Positions 42,601 to 49,621 of a stretch of 64,000 nt of DNA are shown in pieces. Position numbers and translations under genes: made by a program. Below the pieces are notes generated by a model. It saw only the letters and a list, made by a program, of their open reading frames with translations, was not told the DNA's origin and did not search any database. The DNA is from Micromonospora humi (GTDB lineage Bacteria; Actinomycetota; Actinomycetes; Mycobacteriales; Micromonosporaceae), in assembly GCF_900090105.1 (NCBI RefSeq), contig NZ_FMDM01000012.1, forward strand, positions 177,299 to 241,298, in the 5' to 3' direction. Within the stretch, counting starts at the first letter, position 1. Each line of letters opens with the position of its first letter.

Positions 42601-42957
42601 GGCCGGGGCGTGCCGGCGGCGCAGGGTGCGGTAGATCTGCCGCCGGTCGGCCGCCGGCCGGTCGGCGAGGTCGCCGGGCGGCAGGCCGGCCCGCAGCGCG
42701 GCGGCGAGTGCGGCGCCCCGCAGCGACGGCTGCGGGTCGTGGGTCGCGGCGGCGAGACCGTCGACGTCCCGGACGACCATGGCGGCGACCAGCGCGAGGT
42801 GTCGCTCGTAGGGGCCCTGCTCGCGCAGGTCGGCGCAGACCCGCCCGCGGTCGGGCGCGGTGCGGGCCCAGTCGGCGAGGTGGCGCATCCGGGCCGGGTG
42901 GGGGAGGGGATCGAGCGACGCCAGCAGGGCGCGGGTGGGGGCGAGCACGGCGCCCAT
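39682..42957 (-). CDS. Very large helical-repeat (HEAT-like) protein, unknown
   Basis: Cytoplasmic protein of 1091 residues made almost wholly of Leu/Ala/Arg-rich helical hairpins of 35-50 residues, such as VRHLLRAGGD-type and EVPIAEAALGALVHTDRPDEALPVLLRHA units. The spacing resembles HEAT or armadillo repeats. No enzymatic motif, membrane segment or signal peptide is visible. Such proteins usually act as interaction scaffolds. It stands alone and diverges from the sulfotransferase across an AT-richer gap. The start ATG has no clear ribosome site. Confidence 0.72.
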   Translation of the reverse strand: MGAVLAPTRALLASLDPLPHPARMRHLADWARTAPDRGRVCADLREQGPYERHLALVAAMVVRDVDGLAAATHDPQPSLRGAALAAALRAGLPPGDLADRPAADRRQIYRTLRRRHAPAVADPLITEVRELFGDEEAAALLPACGADTVRASLPDLEHALNPARLVRRHPDALLARTRERLAAAPPEPRARIWADAADAVLRCDPAEALDLLERYAPEERLPGPPVAYGRLAAHDAHRVVRLLTTPGRAAWLVRTGLAPAVLRRLAALPPGELAPLAARFRDHGRHLAALLDAVPPARRAELYDLAMAEVDTTALTPAAEVMAVLPAPVRIREATRMLARPRIREREADVRAWSAYLDWPDASAALAATLRSGDADERAQAWTLLVAAARRSRDPRVVADVVVRLGRLRNEQDPVRASALTALARLAPLLTADTAAGLTRLTTDAVDARDASAATTTALSRLAGDVLAHHVDATPLREWALLTIDLVSTGANVPVLRRFDLVLRRGQETVVVDRLRGWVEAGMARGRYGPLFALTVALGGRARRVPALQELLRRAIGPDTLPSVARTAIARWLDDPRTRAERVAEVLDVDASAVALHQVWHAIGTSRTDLLDRAMDRAPRGRFVEAGTRWVPAWAPGAAHWLPRQQARFVELQELVVADAGHGVWQRVATIRTVAGLGSAGRELVRRHLDAPEVPIAEAALGALVHTDRPDEALPVLLRHAEGDRARVALYAAGRAARYVPPSTLAGLLGDVLHTGTAKITSRKEAARLLARHGPPSAMETLHEAYTDPDAHRDVRAAIVSAARQRLRTEASWAILGTAIDGSREERRAVLDAHPYLIPERHRRRYGALVVRACRVADPEIRRAALGRLGDWAPWLDDVTDLVVERLTDLDETLAGIAVPHLLRAGGDVALGVTLTRLVARDAADDRPGGPDADRPARRRVELLTREVADWSTLRPAGDDRTTLLDAARWLAGRPGFTGAAVGLLVDLGRLDNLDEVAGLCAGRPVLATRTAERVGDRLRALPEWPDPVTLAGTAAGLAGRGDLAGGLFAVALARHGSAFGWKAPWRDLLTGLRRHPDADVREEAYAVDMS

Positions 42958-43206
42958 TGTGCCCGGCGGCCCGCCCGACCGGGACGGATTATCCGGCCGC
43001 TTATTGCTTGCAATTCCTATAGAAATTGCGGATTTTCAGCGAATTCTCAGGTCTTCGACGTTGACATCATTTCGACGGTCGGGGATATTCCTAGCGCGCG
43101 TCGGGGCGTGGGCGGAGCAGGCGGAGTCTGCGGATTTCTCCTGCGTGACGTGCGCGAACCTGTCGGCGTTGCCCCTGCTCAACAGGGTGCGGTTAGGGCT
43201 TCCACG
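42958..43206. other. AT-richer gap before the sulfotransferase gene
   Basis: A gene-free region of 249 bases. The part at about 42995-43100 is much richer in A and T than the rest of the window (TTATTGCTTG, ATAGAAATTGCGG). It holds a TTGACA/GATATT promoter with a 17-base spacer. Confidence 0.6.
43061..43089 (+). promoter_or_regulatory. Promoter of the sulfotransferase gene
   Basis: TTGACA (43061-43066) and GATATT (43084-43089) are spaced by 17 bases, about 115 bases before the start codon. Confidence 0.5.
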
Positions 43207-44106
43207 ATGATTGATCGCGCTGTCGAATATGCCAAACACCACACGCCGAATTCATTCCGCGTCGCGGCTCGGCGGGCGCAGATGGAAGCGCGCAACGCCC
43301 GGATGCGGCTCACCGTCCCGGTGGTCACCCGCAACGAATTCGACAACGTCTTCCACTGCACCGTCCGCAAGACGGGCAGCCAGTGGATCAAGGCGCTGTT
43401 CAGCGACCCGGCCGTCTACCGGCACTCCGGCCTGCTGCCCTACGACCCGCGCTTTTACGCCGGCGGGGTGACCGCGCCCGTCCCGGCCGGCCGCACCGGC
43501 CTGGCGATCTTCCTGTCCCACAAGCGCTTCGAAGCCGTCCCGAAGGCCGGCACGTACCGCGCGTTCTTCGTGATCCGCGACCCGCGGGACGTGGTGGTGT
43601 CGAGCTACTTCTCGTTGCGGAACTCGCACGCCCCGATGGGCGACATCCCGCAGGCACGCCGGGTGCTCCAGGAGAAGCCGAAGAAGGAGGGCATGCTCCA
43701 CGTCATCGAGCGCCTCCGCGACAAGAAGCAGTTCGGGCAGATGCGGTCCTGGGCGACGGCGCCGCCCGCGGAGACGTTCCGGTTGTTCCGCTACGAGGAC
43801 CTGACCGGCGACCGGCAGGCCGAGGAGATCGACCGGCTGCTGCGGCACTGCGGGATCACCCTGCCGGCGCGCGAGCTGGAGGCGCTGCTCGCCCGCTACA
43901 GCTTCACCAGGATGAAGAAGGGCGGCGACGCGCCCGGCCGGATCTCGCACTACCGCAAGGGCGCGGCCGGCGACTGGCGCAACCACTTCGACGACGACAT
44001 CTACGCCGCCTACCTCGCGGCGGCGGGCGACCTGGCCGAGGTGCTCGGCTATCCCAGTCGCTCCGAGGCCGAGGCGCGCGACGGACAGGAGCCCGCCACC
44101 AGGTAG
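43207..44106 (+). CDS. PAPS-dependent sulfotransferase
   Basis: Protein of 299 residues with the cytosolic-sulfotransferase fold signatures. The 5'-phosphosulfate loop is VRKTGSQWIKALF near residue 56, with Lys and Ser placed as in KSGTTW. FFVIRDPRDVVVSSYFS forms the 3'-phosphate site (Arg and Ser), and HYRKGAAGDWRNHF is the C-terminal PAPS loop. It transfers sulfate to a hydroxyl group, perhaps on a glycan, lipid or metabolite. ATG 43207 starts the homologous part; the open frame continues far upstream but is antisense to the repeat protein. No sulfation genes adjoin. Confidence 0.87.
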   Translation: MIDRAVEYAKHHTPNSFRVAARRAQMEARNARMRLTVPVVTRNEFDNVFHCTVRKTGSQWIKALFSDPAVYRHSGLLPYDPRFYAGGVTAPVPAGRTGLAIFLSHKRFEAVPKAGTYRAFFVIRDPRDVVVSSYFSLRNSHAPMGDIPQARRVLQEKPKKEGMLHVIERLRDKKQFGQMRSWATAPPAETFRLFRYEDLTGDRQAEEIDRLLRHCGITLPARELEALLARYSFTRMKKGGDAPGRISHYRKGAAGDWRNHFDDDIYAAYLAAAGDLAEVLGYPSRSEAEARDGQEPATR

Positions 44107-44126
44107 GCCGGCCGTATCCTCTCGCC

Positions 44127-44837
44127 GTGGAGCTGCGTTTCACCACGCGCGCGTCCGACTCGGCGTGGGTCGACACGGTGTGGACCTGCACCAGCGACCG
44201 GGTCACCGAGATGACCTCGGTGGCGACACCGTGCTGGGGTCTGGTGTTCTGGCAGCGCGACGGGCAGCCGTACGCCAGCGTCTCCGGCCCGGAGACCGGC
44301 GCGGCCGTCGCGCCGGTGCCGGAGGGCGCGGTCTTCGTCGGCATCGAGTTCGCGGTGGGCACCGCCCTGCGATTCCTGCCCACACCGGCCCTGGTCGATC
44401 GCGGCGCCGCGCTGCCCGACGCCACCCGGCGCACGTTCTGGCTGGGCGGCGACCGGTGGGAGACGCCCCGCCCGGACGACGCGGAGGCCCTGGTCGACCG
44501 GCTCGTCCGCGCCGGCGTGGTGGTCCGCGACCCGCTGGTCACCGACGTGCGCCGGGGCCGCCGCCCGCCCGCGGCGCCGCGCACCGTGGAGCGGCGGTTC
44601 CGGGCCGCGACCGGTCTCACCCAGGGTGCCGTGCGACAGATCGAACGTGTCCGCGAGGCTGCGGCGCTGCTGGCCGCCGGTGACCCGGTCGCCGACGTGG
44701 TCAACCGGCTCGCCTACGTCGACGAGCCGCACCTGGCCCGCGCGCTGCGCCGGTACGTGGGACGCACGGCCGGGCAGCTGCGCGCGGGCGAGCACGGTGC
44801 GATCGCGCTGGACCTGGGTCAGCGGATCACGTCGTAG
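44127..44837 (+). CDS. AraC-like transcriptional regulator
   Basis: Protein of 236 residues. The N-terminal part is a beta-rich sensor-like region (VATPCWGLVFWQRDGQPYASVSG). The C-terminal 100 residues contain the AraC double HTH: FRAATGLTQGAVRQIERVREAAALLAAG and VVNRLAYVDEPHLARALRRYVGRTAGQLR. GTG 44127 has TATCCT six bases upstream, a leaderless arrangement. Its 3' end overlaps the convergent RibD-C gene by 19 bp. A similar AraC plus RibD-C neighbourhood recurs at 60949-62435. Confidence 0.78.
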   Translation: MELRFTTRASDSAWVDTVWTCTSDRVTEMTSVATPCWGLVFWQRDGQPYASVSGPETGAAVAPVPEGAVFVGIEFAVGTALRFLPTPALVDRGAALPDATRRTFWLGGDRWETPRPDDAEALVDRLVRAGVVVRDPLVTDVRRGRRPPAAPRTVERRFRAATGLTQGAVRQIERVREAAALLAAGDPVADVVNRLAYVDEPHLARALRRYVGRTAGQLRAGEHGAIALDLGQRITS

Positions 44838-45397
44838 ATCAGCTTCAGCACTCCGTTCGGGTAGGACTCGGACTCCCGCAGCCGCAGTGCCTGCTTGTCC
44901 CGGTCGGCGGCGCTGAACAGGCTCTTCCCGGCCCCGAGCAGCACCGGGAAGACGAGCAGGTGGTACCGGTCGATCAGGCCGGCGTCCGACAGCCGGCGGG
45001 CCAGCTCCGCGCTGCCGTGGACGAAGACGGCCCCACCCTCGCCCCGCTTGAGCGCGGCCACGTCGTCGGTCGAGCGCAGCACCGTCGTCGGACCCCACCC
45101 CTCGACGAGGTCGTCCTCGGCCAGGCCGGTCGAGACCACGTACTTCGGCAGGTCCCGGTAGGCGGCGTGGTCGTCGGAGTCCCGCCAGACCGGCGCGAAC
45201 GCCTGGTAGCTGCGCCGGCCGAACAGCAACGCCGTGGTCTCGGCCAGTTCCTCGCCCTTGAGCGAGAACGCCTCCGGGAGGAACTCGATGCCCTCGACCA
45301 CCCAGCCGCCGCTGCGGTGCTCCTCACCCGGGCCGCCGCCGGGGGAGTCGACCACGCCGTCGAGCGACATGAAACCGGTGTATACAAGATCACGCAT
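44819..45397 (-). CDS. RibD C-terminal (DHFR-like) domain protein, paralogue 1
   Basis: Reductase-like protein of 192 residues. It opens with RDLVYTGFMSLDGVVDSPGG and continues with ALLFGRRSYQAFAPVW, PKYVVSTGL, AVFVHGSAELARRLSDAGLIDRYHLLVFPVLLGAGKSLF. This is the stand-alone RibD-C family; members bind NADPH but most have no proven substrate. Two more members occur at 48964 and 61854. Neighbouring regulator: the convergent AraC-like gene. Confidence 0.88.
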   Translation of the reverse strand: MRDLVYTGFMSLDGVVDSPGGGPGEEHRSGGWVVEGIEFLPEAFSLKGEELAETTALLFGRRSYQAFAPVWRDSDDHAAYRDLPKYVVSTGLAEDDLVEGWGPTTVLRSTDDVAALKRGEGGAVFVHGSAELARRLSDAGLIDRYHLLVFPVLLGAGKSLFSAADRDKQALRLRESESYPNGVLKLIYDVIR

Positions 45398-45431
45398 GCG
45401 GTTAGGCTAGGAACCCGTCCGGACCGCTGTC

Positions 45432-45824
45432 TTGTACGGAAACGACACGCGGGTGTCAGGAGTTCGAGCGGTGGGTGGTGACGGACGACGACCGGCCCGG
45501 TTCGGCGGGTTCCGGGCGTTGGGTGGCGGGGCGGTCGTCGTCGCGGCGGCGCTGCTGATCCTGCGCCCGATCGTCGACCGTCGGGACTGCCCCAACTACG
45601 GCGGGAACGGAAACGCGAGTTCCTTCGGCGACGAACGCCTGGACCTCGTGTTCGTGTTGCTGCTCCTCGGCTGGCCGGCGGCGGTCGCGGTGGAGCAGGC
45701 CCTGCCGGTGGCCTGGCGTCACCGGCGCCCGGTGGAGATCACGCTGCGGGCGGTGGGCGCCGTGCTGCTGACGCTCACGGCGTCCTGCTGTCTCGCCGTC
45801 GAGGTGCTCTTCACCTGTCGCTGA
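45432..45824 (+). CDS. Small membrane protein, unknown
   Basis: Protein of up to 130 residues with three hydrophobic segments (ALGGGAVVVAAALLILRP, LVFVLLLLGWPAAVAV, VGAVLLTLTASCCLAVEVLF) and a polar loop DCPNYGGNGNASSFGDE between the first two. No family recognised. The start is uncertain: GTG codons at 45453 and 45471 are alternatives to the first in-frame start. It converges on the NTF2-like gene. Confidence 0.55.
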   Translation: MYGNDTRVSGVRAVGGDGRRPARFGGFRALGGGAVVVAAALLILRPIVDRRDCPNYGGNGNASSFGDERLDLVFVLLLLGWPAAVAVEQALPVAWRHRRPVEITLRAVGAVLLTLTASCCLAVEVLFTCR

Positions 45825-45836
45825 TGCCCGGTCGGC

Positions 45837-46193
45837 TCACGGCAGCGGGACCACGTAGGAGTCGACGCGGGCGATGAGCCCGTCGCGGAACGTGAACAGG
45901 TCGTTGAAGGCGAAGCGGAACGGCCCGTGCGCGACGCTGACCCCACGGCCCTCGCCGGTGACCACCACCACCGGGCCGTCCTCGTGCACCCGCTGCACGT
46001 CGAGCTGCGGGCTGCCGGCGAAGGCCGGGTTCTCGATCTCGCCGTCGAACTCGGTGCGGCCCCGGGTGGTCCGGTGGCCGTGGATGACCCACTCGACGTC
46101 ATCGGTCAGGGTGGCCAGGATGCGCGGGTGGTCGCTGGCCCGGAAGCCGGCGAAGTATTCGTCGACCAGGTCACGCTGGGTCGCTTCCGGCAT
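45837..46193 (-). CDS. NTF2-like / SnoaL-like protein
   Basis: Small cone-shaped-fold protein of 118 residues. Typical opening QRDLVDEYFAGFRASDHPRILATLTDDVEW, then HGHRTTRGRTEFDGEI and a final beta-sheet FRFAFNDLFTFRDGLIARVDSYV. The family includes isomerases, hydratases and non-enzymatic binding proteins. The start overlaps the end of the SRPBCC gene by 23 bp, making it the third gene of an ArsR-SRPBCC-NTF2 operon. Confidence 0.82.
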   Translation of the reverse strand: MPEATQRDLVDEYFAGFRASDHPRILATLTDDVEWVIHGHRTTRGRTEFDGEIENPAFAGSPQLDVQRVHEDGPVVVVTGEGRGVSVAHGPFRFAFNDLFTFRDGLIARVDSYVVPLP

Positions 46194-46641
46194 GGCTGTC
46201 TCCTTCGTCGGACAGGTGGGTGGCCAGGGCGTCGAGGATGGACGCGAGCCCGCCGGCCGCGCGGGCGGTCCGGAGTTCGGGCGGGAGTCGGCGCTGGTGC
46301 ACGGTGAGGTCCGTGCCGCCGTCGGCGGGGCGCAGCGTCACGGTCGTGCGCAGGCCGGTGACCGGTTCGTCGAACACGAGTTCGTGGGGCCTGTCGACGC
46401 GGACGTAGACGAAGCGCAGCCGGCGGGTCGCGCCGTCCGGCGCGCGGGTGTCGAGCGCGAACTCGCCGCCGGCGCGCGGGTCGACGGTCACCGACGCGGG
46501 CGGCACGGTGGCGTGCGAGCCGCCCCAGAACGCGGCGATGCCCGCCGGGGTGGTGAAGGCCGTCCAGACCCGTGCGGGCGCGGCGTGCAGGTGCCGTCGG
46601 GCGACCAGTTCGTCGCCGTGCAGCTCGGCGCGGGCGGTCAC
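46171..46641 (-). CDS. SRPBCC (AHSA1-like) domain protein
   Basis: Helix-grip-fold protein of 156 residues: VARRHLHAAPARVWTAFTTPAGIAAFWGG at the N-terminus, GGEFALDTRAPDG and LVFDEPVTGLRTTVTLRPADGGTDLTVHQRRLPPE. Such AHSA1-like proteins bind hydrophobic ligands and are very often encoded right after an ArsR repressor, as here (GTGA overlap). The ligand is unknown. Confidence 0.87.
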   Translation of the reverse strand: MTARAELHGDELVARRHLHAAPARVWTAFTTPAGIAAFWGGSHATVPPASVTVDPRAGGEFALDTRAPDGATRRLRFVYVRVDRPHELVFDEPVTGLRTTVTLRPADGGTDLTVHQRRLPPELRTARAAGGLASILDALATHLSDEGDSHAGSDPA

Positions 46642-46961
46642 CGGCCGCCCTTCTCGTCGGTAAGGTGCGCATCGAGCGCGTCGAGCCGGTCGTTCCAGGC
46701 CCGGCGCTGCTCGTCGATCCAGGTGCCGATCAGTGCGAGCTGGTCGGCCCGGAGCCGGCAGGGTCGCCGGGTGCCCTCGCGTCGCTGCTCGACCAGCCCG
46801 CAGCGCCGCAGGACGCCGACGTGATGGGAGATCGCCTGTGGGGTGAGGTCGAACGGCTCGGCCAGCTCGCCGACGGTGGCGTCACCATGGGCGAGACGGG
46901 TCACCAGCGCCCGGCGGACCGGGTCACCGAGCGCCGCGAAGGCGAGGTCGAGATCGGGCAT
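46638..46961 (-). CDS. ArsR-family repressor
   Basis: Winged-helix regulator of 107 residues: FAALGDPVRRALVTRLAHGDATVGELAEPFDLTPQAISHHVGVLRRCGLVEQRREGTRRPCRL. It lacks the classical metal-binding CxC and belongs to the ArsR type partnered with AHSA1 proteins. It is first in an operon with the SRPBCC and NTF2-like genes. Direct repeats upstream (46980-47007) may be its operator. The lipoprotein gene on the other side could share this control. Confidence 0.87.
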   Translation of the reverse strand: MPDLDLAFAALGDPVRRALVTRLAHGDATVGELAEPFDLTPQAISHHVGVLRRCGLVEQRREGTRRPCRLRADQLALIGTWIDEQRRAWNDRLDALDAHLTDEKGGR

Positions 46962-46979
46962 GCCGTCATCTTAATGAAA

Positions 46980-47007
46980 GCGTACGTTTGCACAAGCGTT
47001 TGTTTGC
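46980..47007. promoter_or_regulatory. Direct repeats before the ArsR operon
   Basis: GCGTACGTTTGC (46980-46991) and GCGTTTGTTTGC (46996-47007) repeat with a 16-base period in an AT-richer gap between the divergent ArsR and lipoprotein genes. Candidate repressor sites. Confidence 0.45.
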
Positions 47008-47035
47008 ATAACCGGACCATCGGACGGAGACCGAC

Positions 47036-47779
47036 GTGAACGGACCGACTCGACGCCACCGGCGAATGCTGGGCCTGCCGTTGCTCGCCGCGGCGCTGCT
47101 GGCCGGCGCGTGCACCGACGGCGGCGGCACCGACCAGGGGCAGGGCGCCACCACCGCACCGGCGTCGACGTCGGCGAGCGCCGGCACTCCGTCGGTCGCA
47201 CCGTCGACCGGCGGGCCCGTGACCATCCCGAAGTCCGCCTTCGTCGACCTGCCCGCCGAGCTGCGCAAGAGCGCCCCGCAGCCGATGCAGGTCGCCGACG
47301 CCCTGCCGAAGCTGTGCGCCGAGGAGTTCGCCACCGGCGGGCGGTCCACCGCGGCCGCCGCCATGATGAGCATCTACAAGACGCCGAAGGACCCGCCGGA
47401 GAACGTCCCCTACGGCACGCTGCACCAGACCGTCTTCGCCTTCGCCGGCACCGGCGCCGCTGACTACCTGCGCCGCGTCCGCGCGGCGCTCCAGCCCTGC
47501 CGGTCCTTCTCCGAGGCGGGCAACACCGTCACCGTCCGGTCGCAGCCGCTGGCCGGCGCGGGCGACGACGCCCTGCTGGTGACCCTGACCCGACCCGCGA
47601 CCGGCCTCGACGGCAGCCCGGTCGGCGGCACGGCAACCAGCCAGATCACGGTGGTCAAGGTCGCCGACGCGGTCACCGTCGTGCACGACCAGGGCTGGGA
47701 GGGCACCAGCAACAACCCCGACTTCGCCGACGACTTCGCCCGGGCGGCCGTCCGGGGCCTGGACTCCTGGCAGCGGTGA
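47036..47779 (+). CDS. Lipoprotein, unknown
   Basis: Secreted lipid-anchored protein of 247 residues. The signal sequence ends in a lipobox LLAGAC. A low-complexity Thr/Ala/Ser/Gly linker leads to a compact domain with VDLPAELRKSAPQPMQVADALPKLC, a tail FADDFARAAVRGLDSW and two Cys that could pair. The shape resembles sensor-domain-like lipoproteins of actinobacteria, but I do not recognise a named family. The GTG start follows a GGAG ribosome site. Confidence 0.72.
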   Translation: MNGPTRRHRRMLGLPLLAAALLAGACTDGGGTDQGQGATTAPASTSASAGTPSVAPSTGGPVTIPKSAFVDLPAELRKSAPQPMQVADALPKLCAEEFATGGRSTAAAAMMSIYKTPKDPPENVPYGTLHQTVFAFAGTGAADYLRRVRAALQPCRSFSEAGNTVTVRSQPLAGAGDDALLVTLTRPATGLDGSPVGGTATSQITVVKVADAVTVVHDQGWEGTSNNPDFADDFARAAVRGLDSWQR

Positions 47780-47795
47780 GGCGACGCCCCGGTCC

Positions 47796-48221
47796 TCAGG
47801 AGACCGCCGCCCGGACCAGTTCGGCGAGCTTCTTCTCCACCTCGGGGCTCCACCTCAGCAGGGCGTACGACGCCGCCCACATGTCGCCGTCGTCGAGATT
47901 GGCCGCGTCCTGGAAGCCCACTGTCGAGTAGCGGTAGTTGAACTTCCCCGAGTCCTGGAAGAAGACGACGATCTTGCCGGCCGCGTTCGCGTAGGCGGGC
48001 ATGCCGTACCAGGTCTTCGGCGCCAGCTCCGGGGCGTTGGTGGTGATCGTGACGTGCACGCGCTCGGCCAGTTCGCGGTCGTCCGGCGCCATCTGCGCGA
48101 TCCGGTCGAGGACCGCCTGCAGGTCGTCGGCCTTCTTCGCGCCCTTCTTCCCCTCGTTGCGCAGCTCGGCGGCGCGCTCCTTCATCGCGGCGCGTTCCTC
48201 GGCGCTGAAGCCCTCACTCAT
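47796..48221 (-). CDS. DUF1801-family protein
   Basis: Cytoplasmic protein of 141 residues: a charged N-terminal helix (SAEERAAMKERAAELRNEGKK), then the YdhG/DUF1801 core with APELAPKTWYGMPAYANAAGKIVVFFQDSGKFNYRYSTVGFQD and a C-terminal helix. The family includes a Bacillus iron-chaperone-like protein, but the role is generally unknown. ATG 48221 is preceded by GAGGGGG; the longer frame to 48275 is unsupported. It converges on the lipoprotein gene. Confidence 0.85.
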   Translation of the reverse strand: MSEGFSAEERAAMKERAAELRNEGKKGAKKADDLQAVLDRIAQMAPDDRELAERVHVTITTNAPELAPKTWYGMPAYANAAGKIVVFFQDSGKFNYRYSTVGFQDAANLDDGDMWAASYALLRWSPEVEKKLAELVRAAVS

Positions 48222-48330
48222 CTCGGTCCCCCTCGTCTCGCCGGGCCGGCACCGTGCCGCCCCGCTCAACAGCAACGCTATGGCCCGACCAGGGCCACCC
48301 GCTTCTCGATTCCTGACCTATGCTCCGGCG

Positions 48331-48876
48331 ATGAGTGAAGAGTCGTCGTCGGGTACGCCCGGCGAGGCGGAGTCGTTGCTGGCGGTCCTGGAGCGCAACC
48401 GGCGCACCTTCGCCTGGAAGACGTCCGGGCTCGACGAGAAGGGGCTGGGCGCGACCACGGCCGCCTCCTCGATGACGCTCGGCGGCCTGGTCAAGCACAT
48501 GGCCCTGGTCGAGGCGGACTGGTTGGCGGTGAAGCTGGCCGGCGAGGAATACGGCCCTCCGTGGAGCGGCGTCGACTACGACGCCGACCCGGACTGGGAG
48601 TGGCGCACCGGCGCGACCGACGCCCCGGGCGAGGCACACGCGTTGTGGCGCGCCGCGGTCGAGCGTTCCCGCACGCTGGTGGCGGCCGTGCTCGAGGAGC
48701 GTGGCCTGTCCGGGCCGGCGTCCTTCACCTGGCCGGACGGGCGCACCCCCACGGTCCGCGCCATGCTCCTCGACATGATCGAGGAGTACGCGCGCCACAC
48801 CGGGCACGCCGATCTCCTGCGCGAGGCGGTGGACGGGCGGGTCGGCGAGGGCGCGCCACCGGAATTCACGTTCTGA
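48331..48876 (+). CDS. DinB-family protein (DUF664-like)
   Basis: Four-helix-bundle protein of 181 residues. The metal-binding His residues are visible in GGLVKHMALVEADWL and EYARHTGHADLLREAVDG, the arrangement of DinB-like thiol transferases (bacillithiol, mycothiol or related). It may use mycothiol, the usual actinobacterial thiol, to detoxify a substrate; that is inferred from family. TATGCT lies six bases before ATG, so the mRNA is probably leaderless. Confidence 0.87.
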   Translation: MSEESSSGTPGEAESLLAVLERNRRTFAWKTSGLDEKGLGATTAASSMTLGGLVKHMALVEADWLAVKLAGEEYGPPWSGVDYDADPDWEWRTGATDAPGEAHALWRAAVERSRTLVAAVLEERGLSGPASFTWPDGRTPTVRAMLLDMIEEYARHTGHADLLREAVDGRVGEGAPPEFTF

Positions 48877-48963
48877 GGCCCGGTAACCCCCTCGCGGTCC
48901 GATGAGTTTGGCATGCTGCGGCGGTCTACCCGTCGACATCACCTGACGTGAAGGAGCACCGCG

Positions 48964-49578
48964 ATGGCGAAGGTCATCTCCACGCTGTTCATCTCGGCCG
49001 ACGGCGTCGCCGAGATCGACCCGGACTGGCACTTCCCCTACTTCGACGACAACATGGGCCGCGCGGTCACCGAGGACTACGCCGCCGCCGACGTCCTGCT
49101 CATCGCCCGTCCGACCTACGAGAGCTTCGCCGGCGCGTGGCCCGACCGGGAGGCCGCCGGTGGCGAGGACGCGCCGTTCGCCAAGCAGCTCGGCGACATG
49201 CGCAAGGTGGTCGTCTCGCGGCAGCCGCTGGAGTTCTCCTGGCGCAACTCGGAGCTGGTCCAGGGCGAGCTCGTCGACGCGGTCGCGGCCCTCAAGGCCG
49301 ACCCGGGTGTCAAGGGCGTCCTCATCCCCGGATCCATCTCGGTGGTGCAGCAGTTGCTCGCCGCCGGGCTGGTCGACGAGCTGCGGCTGCTGGTGCACCC
49401 GGTCGCCGCCCGCAAGGGCCGCAAGCTGTTCGACGAGGGTGACTCGCCGTACCACCTGCGGGTCAGCGCGACGGAGGCGTTCCCGACCGGCGTGCTCCGG
49501 GTGATCTACGCGCCGGCCGAGGCGCCGGGCAAGGTCGGCTACGACGACGTCAAGGAGCAGGTGCCGGCCGGGAACTGA
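48964..49578 (+). CDS. RibD C-terminal (DHFR-like) domain protein, paralogue 2
   Basis: Protein of 204 residues: AKVISTLFISADGVAEIDPDWHFPY at the N-terminus, DVLLIARPTYESFAGAWP, RKVVVSRQPLEFSWRNSEL and GVLIPGSISVVQQLLAAGLVDELRLLVHPVAARKGRKLF. Same family as 44819 and 61854 but clearly diverged. ATG follows GAAGGAG with good spacing. It lies just after the DinB gene in the same direction. Substrate unknown. Confidence 0.88.
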   Translation: MAKVISTLFISADGVAEIDPDWHFPYFDDNMGRAVTEDYAAADVLLIARPTYESFAGAWPDREAAGGEDAPFAKQLGDMRKVVVSRQPLEFSWRNSELVQGELVDAVAALKADPGVKGVLIPGSISVVQQLLAAGLVDELRLLVHPVAARKGRKLFDEGDSPYHLRVSATEAFPTGVLRVIYAPAEAPGKVGYDDVKEQVPAGN

Positions 49579-49621
49579 GCGGGGCGGCAGCGGGCGTGGC
49601 CGCCGTGACAGGATCTCCGGC

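Noticed and set aside
40582..43206. N-terminal extension of the sulfotransferase frame by about 870 codons
   Set aside because: The extension is antisense to the helical-repeat protein and has no domain. Sulfotransferase homology begins at ATG 43207, which follows a plausible promoter.
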